Source: Allomyces macrogynus ATCC 38327 (lineage: Eukaryota > Blastocladiomycota > Blastocladiomycetes > Blastocladiales > Blastocladiaceae). From it: a DNA stretch of 64,000 nucleotides. Positions 21,181-31,721 of the stretch are shown here, piece after piece (the stretch's first letter is position 1; each line of letters opens with the position of its first letter). The stretch covers positions 501,665 through 565,664 of the forward strand of contig GG745335.1 in NCBI GenBank assembly GCA_000151295.1. The letters are read 5' to 3'. The translations under genes were made by a program, and so were the position numbers. The notes beneath the pieces were generated by a model. It did no database searches, was not told where the DNA came from, and worked only from the letters and a program-made list of their open reading frames with translations.

Positions 21181-24071
21181 ATGCAGCAACCGCCGCCCCC
21201 ACCGGGCACCGACGCCTCGAGCCACGCGTCGCCCTCGCCGTCCCCGTCGCTGCTCAACTCGCTGCTCTCGCCCGACCACCCGCCCGCCGCCAAGCGGTCG
21301 CGCATCTCCGTCGCGTGCGACACGTGTCGCCGCAAGAAAGTCCGGTGCGACGGCGAGCAGCCGTGCGAGTACTGCACGCGCGCACGGCTGCCGTGCACCT
21401 ACCAGGCGCCCAAACGGCGCGGCCATGGTTCCAGTTCCGGTTCCGCGTCTGCCTCCACCCCACATCCGTCGTCGGGCGCGCAAGACGACGCGCACGCGCG
21501 CTCTGCCCACCCAGACGATGCGGCCGCCGACGAGTTGGCCGATATGATGACGTTCCTCGTGTCGCTCGAGGAAAATGGCGGGATCCACGCGCTGCGGTCG
21601 CTCGGCAGTTCGTCGGGGATGCACCTGTTGCGTATGTGGTCCGACCGCGTCTCGGAGGGGGTGCTCGTCGTGCCGTCGATCCTCAAGAAACATACGCCCT
21701 CGGGCCCAGAGACCGACTTGCCGCCGCGCGAGATCATGGACCTGTTGCTGGACTTCTTTTTCGAGTACTTGCACCCGTTCTTGCCCGTGACCGAGCGGCA
21801 AATGATCTACAACTCGCTCGACCAGCCGAACCCGCCGCTCATGCTGTTGAACTCGATTTTCGCCGTGGCCGCGCGCGTGTACGAGGGGTTGTCGGAGGAG
21901 CAGTCGGATAAGCCGGGCGCGTCGGGTACGGTTTACTAGCTGCTCGCGATTTGTGGTCATGGAGGAACTGGAACTAACGTTTCCCTTCTCTCGGCTGAAC
22001 AGACATCTTCCTCAACCGCGCGCGCCAAATCGCGCGCAACATCCTGCTCGAGCCGCCGTGCCTCGAGTATATCCAAGCGCTGCTGCTGCTGTCCTTCCAC
22101 GAGCTTGGCTTCCTGCGCGGCTCCACGTGGTTGATTTCGGGGGTCGCGATTCGCATGGCGCAGGACATTGGCCTGAACCGGCGCATGGACAATCTCTCGG
22201 GCGCGCTGAGCATTTCACCGATGCAGCGGCACCTGATGAAAAAGACGTGGGCCGCCGTGTTCGTCATGGACCGGTTCGTCTCGGCCGTCCTTGGTCGGCC
22301 CGTCACGATTCACGACGAGGACTGCGACGTCGGCTGGCCGTCGCCCGACGACGAGCGCGAGCTTTCGGGAGAAGAGGGCGCATTAATTCTCGGCGATTTC
22401 GTGGAACTGGCCAAGCTCGGCGCGATTTTGGGGAAGGTGTTGCGCAATATCAATTCGGTCCGCGAACGGTCCAAGCTGGCCTACACGTTGCCGGAACTGC
22501 ACCGCGCGCTCTCACAGTGGTTGAACGAGTTGCCGGCGCGGTTGCGGTACAGTTTTAACCCGTCGGCACCGACGCCGTCGCGGTTTGCCGCGTTCTTGAA
22601 TTGTCTCTACTACTCGACGATTATTCTCTTGTACAGGCCGTTCTTGTACGTATTTTCTCTTTTCTTGCTCGTTGGGATCATGAAATGCGATGCGCTGACC
22701 TCGAATGCGATGTACCCTCGTCAGGAGCCCCGGATCGGCGAAAACGTCGCCGCTGTTCCCGCAGTACCTGCACATTACGCAGACCGCGTCGCAGGCAATT
22801 GTTTTCATTTGCCACGCGCGCGTCGACGAGCTGTTCCTGATGCCCAACGTCATTCTCTACTGCCTTTTCACGGCGATTACGACTTTGGGTGCGCCGTTTT
22901 TCCACACCGCATCACGATGCCCTGTTTTCGCTTCACTCACTCCCATCTCCCCCTCCCAAACACAGTCATTTCGTACAACTGCACCGCGGCCCCGAAACCC
23001 GGCGACGGGTCGGACCCCGCCTCCGTACCACCTCCCGCACCCAACCCGACGCGCGCCAACTCGCTCACCGCCCTCATGAAATGCCTCGTCATCCTCTCGA
23101 CCGTGCAAGAAATCTGGCCCATGGCCAACCGGATCGGGTTCGTCCTGGAAGACTTCTTTTCGCACCACCAGGTGCGCGTCGATGTTCCGCGCCCAGCGCC
23201 ACGACCCGCCAAGACCGAGCGCGTGCCCGCAACCTCGCGCAAGTGCCAGGACCCGCAGGCCGTCTCCGAGGCCTACGAGCGGCTGCAGAGTTTAGTGTCC
23301 GACGCGGCGCCGACGATCGCGAACCGCGCGGCCGCCGCGGCGACGACGGCACCGGCGCCGATGCAGCAGCCGCAACAGCCGATGCAGCAACAACAGTATG
23401 CTGCACGGACGGGGATGCCCTACTCGCTCGGGACCGATAACGGGATCGGGTTGCCGGCGACGCACTTGGCCGCGTCGCTGGCCGCGACGGATCCGGCGAT
23501 GCAGGCGCCACCGCCGCCGCCGCCACAGCCGCAGCAAGTCCCGCAGCAGCAGCAACAGCAGCAGGTGCCGATGTACGGTGGGAATAACATGTTCGCCGCG
23601 ATGCTCGGCCAATCCGCGGGCGTGCCGCTCACGCCCGACACGCTCGCCGGGATCATGTCCGGCACGACTCCGTCTGCAGGCGGGTTCCCGTTCGCCCCCG
23701 CACCGACTTCGCAACCGCAGGCTGCCTACGGCGCGACGTCGTTGCCGTTCGGCAATATTTACACGACGACGGCGCCGTTCCCAGGCATGGATCCGGTCAT
23801 GGCCGCCGCGTCGGCGCTGCCGCCGCGGGTCGCGCTTGGGCTGGGCACTTTGCCGGGTGGTGCGGGCGCGTTTGGGGTCGCGGCGGGAGCGCAGGCGGCG
23901 GGGATGGGGGCCATGGATATGGATGAGATGATGGGAGTCCAGCCGTCCATGGAGTTGGGTGGGCTCGGGTTGGATTTGGACGCGATCATGTTTGGGAATG
24001 GGGCGACGAGTGGCGGTGGTGCGCAGGGTGGACCGGGAGGGGCCGGGTTGGGGGATGCGTTGAATGGGTAA
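21181..24071 (+). CDS. Zn2Cys6 fungal-specific transcription factor
   Basis: Spliced as 21181-21925, 22003-22645, 22725-22888, 22966-24071 (885 aa); introns are 77, 79 and 77 nt. A zinc binuclear cluster lies at residues 46-72 with Cys spacing 2-6-5-2-6 (CDTC, RRKKVRC, CEYC) and a basic linker. A fungal_trans (PF04082-like) middle domain runs from about residue 180 to 480 (LLDFFFEYLHPFLPV, SIFAVAARVYE, FLNRARQIA, QALLLLSFHELG, GVAIRMAQDIGLNR, KTWAAVFVMDRFVS, YYSTIILLYRPFL). The C terminus is a Gln/Pro/Gly/Met-rich putative activation region. It acts in the nucleus on paired CGG-type sites; the target pathway cannot be inferred. A GTGCGC...CAAG segment at 23173-23244 is in frame and could be an optional 72-nt intron. 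Confidence 0.92.
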
Positions 24072-24725
24072 GTAGAAGAGAAGAGAGTGGAGGAGGGAAT
24101 GGAGGATGAGTATGGGGGAGGAGGGAGGGAAGAGCTAGGTAGTCTGTAGTTGGCGTGTCATGTATTCGGGTTCGACCCCCTTCGTCGTGTCGTGTCACGC
24201 TGTGCTATCGATCACATCGAGCCAACCGTCGTGGTCTTTGAGAGTGGATTACCCATAATTCGCGCCAAGAATTCAGCCATAAACATTGAGTCCAAGCAAG
24301 GTCTTGGGCAACGGAAGTTGGCCGTGACCACGACAGCGTGCCCCGTGAATCGGTGACAAAACACTCTGCATGGCCCGCAGCAACGACCAACGGATGGCGC
24401 GGGTGGTGCAAGACGTTCTCCACCTGGTCTCGACGAGGGAACGAGTGAAGTGCGGCATGACGCGCGCGATAAGTCAACGGAATTGAGACACCACGTCGCT
24501 CCACACCAACAGGTTCGGTGTTGTGACCATCCTGATTGCTGCCTAAAGGTGGCGACTGTCTCGTCTCAGCGGGACTCGAACATGCCTGGCATATCGATCC
24601 TGCAGCAGTGTTGCGAACAGGGTGAGGTACGTGACGCAGCGAGCGGAAGCAATGAGATCAAAACCGGTCATTCTTGTGGTAAACAGGACCAAATCAAATG
24701 CAGAACACCAGACCGACCACGCCTC
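24072..24725. other. Convergent intergenic region
   Basis: No gene recognised between the Zn2Cys6 and prefoldin 3' ends. Confidence 0.5.
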
Positions 24726-25501
24726 TCATGCCGAAACGGTGCCCGTGGCACTCCCGGCCTGCGTGGCCTGCTGCTCAGCAGCCTCCTTGCGCGCGAGCAT
24801 CATCTTGTACTGCAGGACCTCGACCAAAACTAGAAGAGTGCGAGCGAGAAGAGTGAGCATCGAGCACGACACTAATTCGTCGTCATGGCACACGGACGGC
24901 GCGTTCGAGGCCACGCGAGAATCTGATCGCCGAACCGGCACTCATCGAAGCGGTTCGCACACACTGCTCGACACAGGCAGCCAAGGCAGCATTGAGAACG
25001 CACCTCGCATGTTGTTCTGCTTGGCAATGATTGTCTGCTGCAGCGTGTCGAGGTTACCCTGCAAGAACTCGACCTTGCGCTTGTAAAACGCCTTGGCGTC
25101 CTCGACCTTCTTGTCAACGTAATAACCGGTCCCGACATCGACAATCACGCGCTCCGTGTTGTTGAGCTTGCCCGGCACGTAGAGCGAGTTCGTGAGCGGC
25201 ACAAGAATCGCGCGGTCTGCGAGGGAGCGCGGCCGCCACCGATACGTCGTCAGTCGTCATCCTGGTCGCGATTCGACCATCCGTTCGTTGGAAGGCCGCG
25301 CGTGCCTTGATGATCGGGCGTGACGGCACCGAGCGCTTCAATGCACGCGGAAAACTTGGCCTGCGCCTGCTTGAGCTGCGTATAGGAGCTGGTCAAGTGC
25401 GTGATCTCCTCGTCAAGCTGTTGCCGCACGGCCTGCAGCTGCGGCAGCGGCAACGTCGTCAGGTCGATCGATTGCTGTTGCGGTTGCGCCGACTTGCTCA
25501 T
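24726..25501 (-). CDS. PFD5: Prefoldin subunit 5 (GIM5-like)
   Basis: Exons 25501-25306, 25216-25004, 24829-24726 (170 aa; family usually 150-165). N-terminal helix LPLPQLQAVRQQLDEEITHLTSSY, then the beta-hairpin region ILVPLTNSLYVPGKL and VIVDVGTGYYVDKK, then the C-terminal helix DAKAFYKRKVEFL ... LVEVLQYKMMLARKEA, which is the alpha-prefoldin layout. Prefoldin is the hexameric cytosolic chaperone that hands nascent actin and tubulin to CCT. The first intron (25217-25305, 89 nt) has a GC donor (AAG|GCACGC) with a normal CGCAG acceptor. No GT donor would keep TPDHQ joined in frame to DRAILVPLTNS. The second intron is long for this window (24830-25003, 174 nt). Confidence 0.92.
25217..25305 (-). 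other. GC-AG intron in prefoldin subunit 5
   Basis: Donor GCACGC, acceptor CGCAG, branch-like GACTGACGAC about 30 nt upstream of the acceptor. The phase-1 junction restores the conserved hairpin. Confidence 0.75.
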
Positions 25502-26120
25502 TGCTGGTGGTCGTGGTTGGCTTCAAAACGGTCGTCGAGCAAGTGGAGGCGTGTTGGCGGCCTGCAACTGATTCGTAATTCGCGACGGCCGCGTCAATGG
25601 CATGACGGATGTCTCGCAGCGAATGACTGACCCGAATGTGACAAATGATCCCGAGAATGACAGCATGATAAAGTAATTCAATCATTTATCACGTGGCCGC
25701 GGCAAGCAAACTGGTGTCGTCTGATCGCGAGCCTGATCTCGCCCCAGTGCGATCCTGGCACGCCAGAAAAAGCGTTGCGGTAGAGAGCGGGGTCGGGGGC
25801 GCGTCGTGGTCTCGCATGGCATAGTATGGGAGCAGGCAGGCCAGCTTGTGTGCACCAGCAGTGTGCTGGGAAGCCCAGCTTTTTGGTTGTCAGCAGTGGT
25901 GAAAACACAGACTGAAAGCATAACACAGTCCACCATGGCCACCACCATTAACACAGATGGCACCACCAGCTTGTCATGCACACTATCTTCCAAGCGCTTG
26001 GTTGCTGCCTATTGGAACTCTGCCCAGCCAGCTGGTATGCACGTGGATTTTTTTGGACATGCTGTTTTTGGCCTAAGATCAAGGTCGCGATCTGCGCTGT
26101 CTTGTCAGTGCAGGATGGTG
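25502..26120. other. Left flank of repeat island
   Basis: Lower GC than neighbours. Bases about 26054-26120 show weak, diverged resemblance to the reverse complement of 27671-27745 (shared TTTTTGGCC, CGATCTG), as if the inverted repeat once extended further. No protein gene. Confidence 0.4.
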
Positions 26121-26494
26121 CGATTTGCAAGGCCAAGATTGGCGGGGTTTTTGTGTGTGTTGTGCAAGCCAGGACCACGTCAACGGTCGCTGCCATGACC
26201 CAGGGAGGTACTCCTTGCAAGGTTGCATGCAAGGCTGCATGGCCAGTCGATCCATGAGCAACATGCTGTATAAGTAGTACTTTTTCCAAGCACTTGATGT
26301 GTGAAAACGCACTAAGGGGTGTTGGCGCAACGGCAGCGCGTCCGACTCCAGATCGGAAGGCTGGGAGTTCGAATCTCTCACACCTCAGTCAATAATTTGA
26401 CTTTGTTCAATCTTTTGGCGTTCCATCTGCGTTTCAAGCACAGAAACCAGGTTGCAAATGTCCAACAGGCCTACTTTTTAGAAACGAAAAGAGA
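26121..26494 (+). repeat. Inverted repeat, left arm (374 bp)
   Basis: The reverse complement of 27297-27670, aligned by eye without gaps. I found one difference (near 26130: A here, G in the other arm's complement). It carries a complete tRNA-Trp gene plus about 195 bp upstream and 107 bp downstream of it. Confidence 0.9.
26316..26387 (+). tRNA. tRNA-Trp (CCA)
   Basis: Acceptor stem GGGGTGT/ACACCTC (one G-U), D arm GCGC/GCGC, anticodon loop CTCCAGA (anticodon CCA), anticodon stem TCCGA/TCGGA, T arm with TTCGAAT loop, discriminator A. 72 nt, no intron. Confidence 0.92.
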
Positions 26495-27296
26495 TCCTCT
26501 ATTTCGTTCAAAGAATGAGTAAGGACTTCCCTAAAGTGGGGGGGGGAGGGGGCAAAATCTGCAAAAGGGCGGGGCAATGGCTTTTGACTGCAGTGCAATG
26601 ACTTTTGACCGCGACGCAATGGCTTTTGACCCCAGCGCAATGCCGTTTTGACCGTGGCGCAACGACGATTGGCTCTCGTGCAACCAGCTAAATGGGGTAG
26701 GGCCAAGTCGAGATCAGGATCTGGCCAAGCAGAGCAACCACAATATAGTAGAATGGAGACAGTGTGCATGATTGGGGTTTGATGCTTAACCACATCAGTG
26801 CAAGCCATTAATTCACTCATCATGTCACAAATTTGAATCAAAGACCAGGAGAATCACAGTGCACACCAAGCAGTCACACATGGAATACTTGATAAACTGC
26901 TGGTGGCATGCCATTGTGTGTGTATTGCGTCTAGCAAACCTGGACCACCAGAGAGTAATTACAGTGATGATTGGAGATAGACCACAAGACATGGCCTGTG
27001 CAACACTATCACAAGTCCCCTGCAGATTGTGAGTCAAAAATGTTGACTGCCTAGCTTGCAGCTTGCTGCCCCCATTCTGCTTTGTGCTTGCTCCCCTTGG
27101 CCAGATCCTGACTGTTGATCATGTTGTCTTTTGTTTGGCGGCAACCAGTTTTCATTTGGGCACTACAATTACAGTTGTGTGGCAGCAGATCATTGGACTC
27201 AAATCAATTTCTGATCAGGGGCACATGAAAGCATCTCTGACCATGTCAACTGACAGAGTCTCCTTGCACTTTTGAGCCGTTCTGAGCTCATTTTAC
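26495..27296. other. 802-bp spacer between tRNA-Trp inverted arms
   Basis: Clearly AT-richer than the rest of the window. No coding frame of protein-like composition. Contains the tandem repeat at about 26572-26690 and a G run near 26539. Confidence 0.6.
26572..26690. repeat. Degenerate ~22-bp tandem repeat
   Basis: About five imperfect copies of a unit like GCAATGGCTTTTGACC, with the last copies more diverged. Confidence 0.7.
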
Positions 27297-27670
27297 TCTC
27301 TTTTCGTTTCTAAAAAGTAGGCCTGTTGGACATTTGCAACCTGGTTTCTGTGCTTGAAACGCAGATGGAACGCCAAAAGATTGAACAAAGTCAAATTATT
27401 GACTGAGGTGTGAGAGATTCGAACTCCCAGCCTTCCGATCTGGAGTCGGACGCGCTGCCGTTGCGCCAACACCCCTTAGTGCGTTTTCACACATCAAGTG
27501 CTTGGAAAAAGTACTACTTATACAGCATGTTGCTCATGGATCGACTGGCCATGCAGCCTTGCATGCAACCTTGCAAGGAGTACCTCCCTGGGTCATGGCA
27601 GCGACCGTTGACGTGGTCCTGGCTTGCACAACACACACAAAAACCCCGCCAATCTTGGCCTCGCAAATCG
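27297..27670 (-). repeat. Inverted repeat, right arm (374 bp)
   Basis: Mirror of 26121-26494, same length, essentially identical; carries the second tRNA-Trp in the opposite orientation. Confidence 0.9.
27404..27475 (-). tRNA. tRNA-Trp (CCA), second copy
   Basis: Identical to the copy at 26316-26387, on the opposite strand, with identical flanks. Confidence 0.92.
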
Positions 27671-27816
27671 GAGCAAGAATCCCACGCTCGTGCCGACCCG
27701 AAAACACAGATCGTGCCACGGATTTCTGGCCTAAAAACCAGACGGAAGCGGCGCACTGGCGGCCAGAGTTCAAACAAACGGCGGCCAAGCTGAGAGGTCG
27801 ATGGCGTGTGCACCGC

Positions 27817-27852
<36 letters not shown>

Positions 27853-28196
27853 GCTGGCCTGGTGGGCAGGCGAGTGGGCGGCGGCGCGCCGTGCGTGACA
27901 AGCTGGTGGTGGTGGTGGTGGAGGCCGCGGTGGAGGCCGTGGTGGCCGGCCGCCGTGGCGGTGCTGCTTTCAGTGTTGTTTTTGCTGCTGACAACAAGTG
28001 ACAACCAACAAAATCCAGCTGGCTTGCGTTTCCCAGCACTGCAGCAGCACACAGCTGCCCTTGTATCGGCGCCCAGCCTTTTGCGCACCTTGACGACCGC
28101 TCATAAGTAAAGACGCGCCCCCGGCCCCCGCTCTCTACCGCGACGCTTCTGCTGACGCTCTCGAGCCCTCCAACCAACACCCACCAACCCACCACC
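27671..28196. other. Right flank of repeat island / upstream region of 14-3-3
   Basis: Contains an (CTG)11 microsatellite at 27818-27850, a TGG run at about 27904-27922, and the 14-3-3 5' region ending CCACC before the ATG at 28197. Confidence 0.6.
27818..27850. repeat. (CTG)11 microsatellite
   Basis: Eleven uninterrupted CTG units, followed by CCG CTG. Confidence 0.95.
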
Positions 28197-29571
28197 ATGG
28201 CCACGGTGCGTGCGCACCCGCTGCATGCCCCCCTGCGACGACACGCCGCTTTCGATGCTGCAACTGACGCGCCGCCATGCCCATGTTCCTCTGCTCTTCT
28301 CCTCGCCTTGTATCCGTACCTGTCCCTTCTCCCTTCGTGTCGCGCGTTTCGCTTTCTCGCTCCTTGCGCGTCGCTCCCTTCGCCTTGCTGCTGCGACTGC
28401 GACTGCAACGCGACTCGTTGGTCTTTCGCGTCCTCGATGCACGTCGGATCGACCGACCCGCTGCTCGCGCCACCCCTCTATCTCGCCGCCGCACAAACTT
28501 CATCTTGTCCCCTCCTTTCGCATCGCCGTGAACGCGCGGCCATGCTTGCCGACCCCAGGAACGCGACAACCAGGTCTACATGGCCAAGCTCTCGGAGCAG
28601 GCCGAGCGCTACGATGGTGCGTTGATTTTGGGAACTCAAGTGGAGCCATGTCTTGAAGGAGGCGCTCCGCGAAGTTGATGATGTGGACGGTGGACTTACG
28701 TTGCCATTGTTTCACCATTTGTAGAAATGGTCACGTTCATGAAGGTAAATTGACAACGACATGCGGCTGTGGTCTCGCCCGGCATCTCACCGCTGCCCGA
28801 TGGGCTCGACGGTCCTTTTTGACGGACGGTCCCACGCCATCCTTTCTCGCGCGAGAATGCGTTTCTCACGCCACGCTTCCCCCCTCGGATTCGTAGGAAG
28901 TGGCCAAGCTCGGCGTCGAGCTCACGGTCGAGGAGCGCAACCTGCTGTCGGTCGCTTACAAGAACGTGATTGGAGCTCGCCGTGCGTCGTGGCGCATTGT
29001 CTCGTCGATTGAGCAGAAGGAGGAGAACAAGGGCAACGTTGCGCAGGTCGAGAAGATCAAGGGCTACCGCCAAAAGATCGAGGCCGAGCTCTCGGACGTG
29101 TGCTCGGACATTCTTGCCGTGCTCGACGCACACCTGATCCCGGCCGCCGAGGCTGGCGAGTCCAAGGTCTTCTACTACAAGATGAAGGGCGACTACCACC
29201 GCTACCTGGCCGAGTTTGCCGCGGGCGAGGGCCGCAAGGAGGCTGCCGCCGCCGCGCACGACGCCTACAAGCTCGCGACCGACATTGCCCAGACTGAGCT
29301 CGCGCCGACGCACCCGATCCGCCTTGGTCTCGCGCTCAACTTCTCGGTCTTCTACTACGAGATTCTCAACTCGCCCGACCGCGCGTGCCACCTCGCCAAG
29401 CAGGCGTTTGACGACGCGATTGCCGAGCTCGACACTCTCTCGGAGGAGTCCTACAAGGACTCGACGCTCATCATGCAGCTGCTGCGCGACAACCTCACCC
29501 TGTGGACGTCCGACCTGCAGGAGGGCGACAAGGCCGACGAGGCCAAGGAGGGCGAGGGCGAGCAGGCCTAA
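28197..29571 (+). CDS. 14-3-3 protein
   Basis: Four exons: 28197-28205, 28559-28616, 28725-28744, 28897-29571 (253 aa). The first exon is only nine bases (ATG GCC ACG) before a 353-nt intron; introns 2 and 3 are 108 and 152 nt. This splicing gives the canonical start [21 protein letters not shown], then [18 protein letters not shown] and [44 protein letters not shown] and [15 protein letters not shown]. The phosphopeptide-binding Lys, Arg, Arg and Tyr positions of the family are present. It is an acidic dimeric adaptor (yeast BMH1/BMH2) that binds phosphoserine/threonine clients in the cytosol and nucleus. The acidic C-terminal tail ([14 protein letters not shown]) is typical. The unusually long first intron in a strongly expressed gene may carry regulatory sequence. 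Confidence 0.97.
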
Positions 29572-30061
29572 GTTTGTCGTCTTTCGTTTTCGCTGTGCGC
29601 CGTTGCGGTTATCGGTCGGATGCCGTGACTGAGGGAGAGGTCGACGAGAGGATGCTGGTTTGTTGATTGGAGTTTGCGCCGCCGTTTGGAGCTTTGATAT
29701 CATTTCCGCGGGCCAGTGCGGTCGCCGGGCGTTTCATGTTTGCCTGTCTTTCGCTGGATGATCATCGTCTCTCTGAGCGACAACACAGTTCTCGTCGACA
29801 GGACGATGCACGCGCGTTTGAACCTGTTTGAACGGTGGAGCAACGGCTCCTCCGCTCACCCCGGTGGACTCGTTGGACTCGTTGGACTGGCTCAGTCACC
29901 GACCCGTGTCACAGCACCGCTCCATTGCGCTCCATGACGCAATAGTACCATTCCGCAGTCCATGACCGAAATCGGATTCCAACCAGCAGCAAGTGCCCGC
30001 AACGCGTTTGCGCCGCGTTCTCCACCCCATTTCATCAACACGATCCAAGTCCGACCTCAAG
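29572..30061. other. Intergenic region
   Basis: 3' region of 14-3-3 and promoter region of the PIG-L gene. No other gene. Short direct repeat of GGACTCGTT near 29868-29888. Confidence 0.5.
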
Positions 30062-31246
30062 ATGGATCAGCTTACCAGCCGCGTCGCGAGACTGCTCGCC
30101 GCTGCATCCAACCCGTCCTCGTACCTGACCTCAGTCCGCGAGTTGACGGCAGCGCAGCTCGCCGCCGTCGCAGGCGCCGCGTTTCTCCTGTTCCTGGTCG
30201 CATCGCGCATCTTCACGACGTTCCTCGACCACGTCCTCTTCCCAGCACACAAGATCCTAGGGCCGACGCTCGCCGAATCCTCGTCCGGGTCGCCACGACC
30301 CAAGCACTTTGACGCGTCCGATCGCATCTTGCTCGTCATTGCGCACCCGGACGACGAGTGCATGTTTTTTGGACCCACGGTTGTGGCACTCGCGCGAGGG
30401 CACCGGGCGCTCGTGCACGTCCTGAGTCTGTCAACGGGCAATGCTGATGGGTTGGGTGCGGTGCGCGTCAAGGAACTCGTGCGCAGTTGTGCGGTGCTGG
30501 GCTTGCCCGAGGCGCGCGTACACTGGGTGGATGCACCGCAGTTGCAGGACGGGATGCGGAATGTGTGGTCGGCGCGCGAGATCAGGCGGCATGTGCGCGA
30601 GACGGTGCAGGAGCATGGAATTACGCAGGTATGTGAGGAGATTTTGGTAGACGTGGGTTGGTGGGCCTGATCTGACGCGTTGCTTGGGCCATGGTGAGCG
30701 ACAAGATCATCACGTTTGACGAGTCTGGCGTGTCGGGCCACCCGAATCACATTGCCGTTGCGTCGGCGCTCCTGTACGTCAATTTTTACCACCCATTTTT
30801 GTACGCGGATTCGGCACTGACGCGATCGTGATAGAGCGTGGACGGCGACCCCCGTCTGGCAGCTACGGTCGGTCCCGCTCGTGCACAAGTACGCCGGCCA
30901 GGCAGTGCCTCGACGGCTCTTGCGCGCTCTGAGCGCAACGCAGGGACCGGGACGGCTCGCGATTGGCGATGGGATCGGTGTCGGGCAGGACCGTTGGATC
31001 GTGGTCGCGCGCGACGCGCAGGCGCATCGCGTACAGATGGCAATGCAGTGCCACGCGACGCAGCTCGTGTGGTTCCGGTGGCTGTATGTGCGGTGCGCAT
31101 ATTACATGTGGGCCAATGTGCTCGAGCGCGTGCCGGTGGCCGACGAGGACGAGGAGGTCGTGGAGGAGCAAGGTGAGGAGACGAGGACGCGGAGGCGGGT
31201 GCCGTCGGCGGCGGCACGGCGGGCGCGTGGGTCGCGCAACGAGTAG
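30062..31246 (+). CDS. GPI12: GlcNAc-PI de-N-acetylase (PIG-L/GPI12)
   Basis: Spliced as 30062-30628, 30706-30773, 30835-31246 (348 aa); introns 77 and 61 nt. An N-terminal membrane anchor (residues about 33-55, LAAVAGAAFLLFLVASRIF) is followed by the LmbE/PIG-L domain: VIAHPDDECMFF (His95, Asp97, Asp98, zinc and catalytic), LSLSTGNADGLG, RVKEL and, after intron 1, the second metal site SGHPNH. This ER enzyme removes the acetyl group from GlcNAc-phosphatidylinositol, step two of GPI-anchor synthesis. The C terminus has YVRCAYYMWANVL and a basic tail. Intron 1 uses an unusual ACAAG acceptor. I chose it because it is the only one joining GITQ to IITFDESGVSGHPNH in phase. Confidence 0.93.
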
Positions 31247-31721
31247 CCTGCTCCACATCCTCGTTGTTGTACCATTGTAAACGGCAGGTCGGGGTGGAGG
31301 TGGAATGAATTTCTTTGTGATCAAACGGGAACGGCGCGGACGTGCTGGCGGGTGAGCCGGCTGAGGCCAGGCGGTTGCCGCTGCGCCATGGTGGCGCGGG
31401 CGGCGAGGGGACGCTTGTTCAGCCCACGTGGGGGGACGCTTCCCTTCGTCGCGCGTCGGCGGTCCACACCCCAGAGGCTCCGCCCCGGCTTGCGCTGGCA
31501 CGCCGAGACGACGAGATGACGACCCGAAACGAGACGAGAACTCGAGACGAAACGACGACCGGCCCCCCGCGTCGGCCCCTTCTCCCCCCTTGCGACCGGC
31601 CCCGTATCTGCCCCGCCGCGCCGTGCGACTGCCTGCATTGCGCCCCGCTCGTCCCGCGCATTGACGTCCACCGTTCCCAGTTCAACCCCACTGGCCCTGG
31701 AGGCCACGTCCACGACGCACC
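31247..31721. other. Intergenic / long 5' region
   Basis: No gene; upstream of the JSN1-like gene. Confidence 0.5.

Noticed and set aside
23173..23244. Possible fourth intron (GTGCGC...CAAG) in the Zn2Cys6 gene
   Set aside because: In-frame and stop-free, with a poor acceptor and no branch site. Kept as coding, though an AAG acceptor is used in the PIG-L gene.
26079..27793. Paired ORFs starting MRDSNSQPSDLESD in both arms of the repeat
   Set aside because: This peptide is the antisense translation of the tRNA-Trp T arm and anticodon arm, a common artefact and not a protein.
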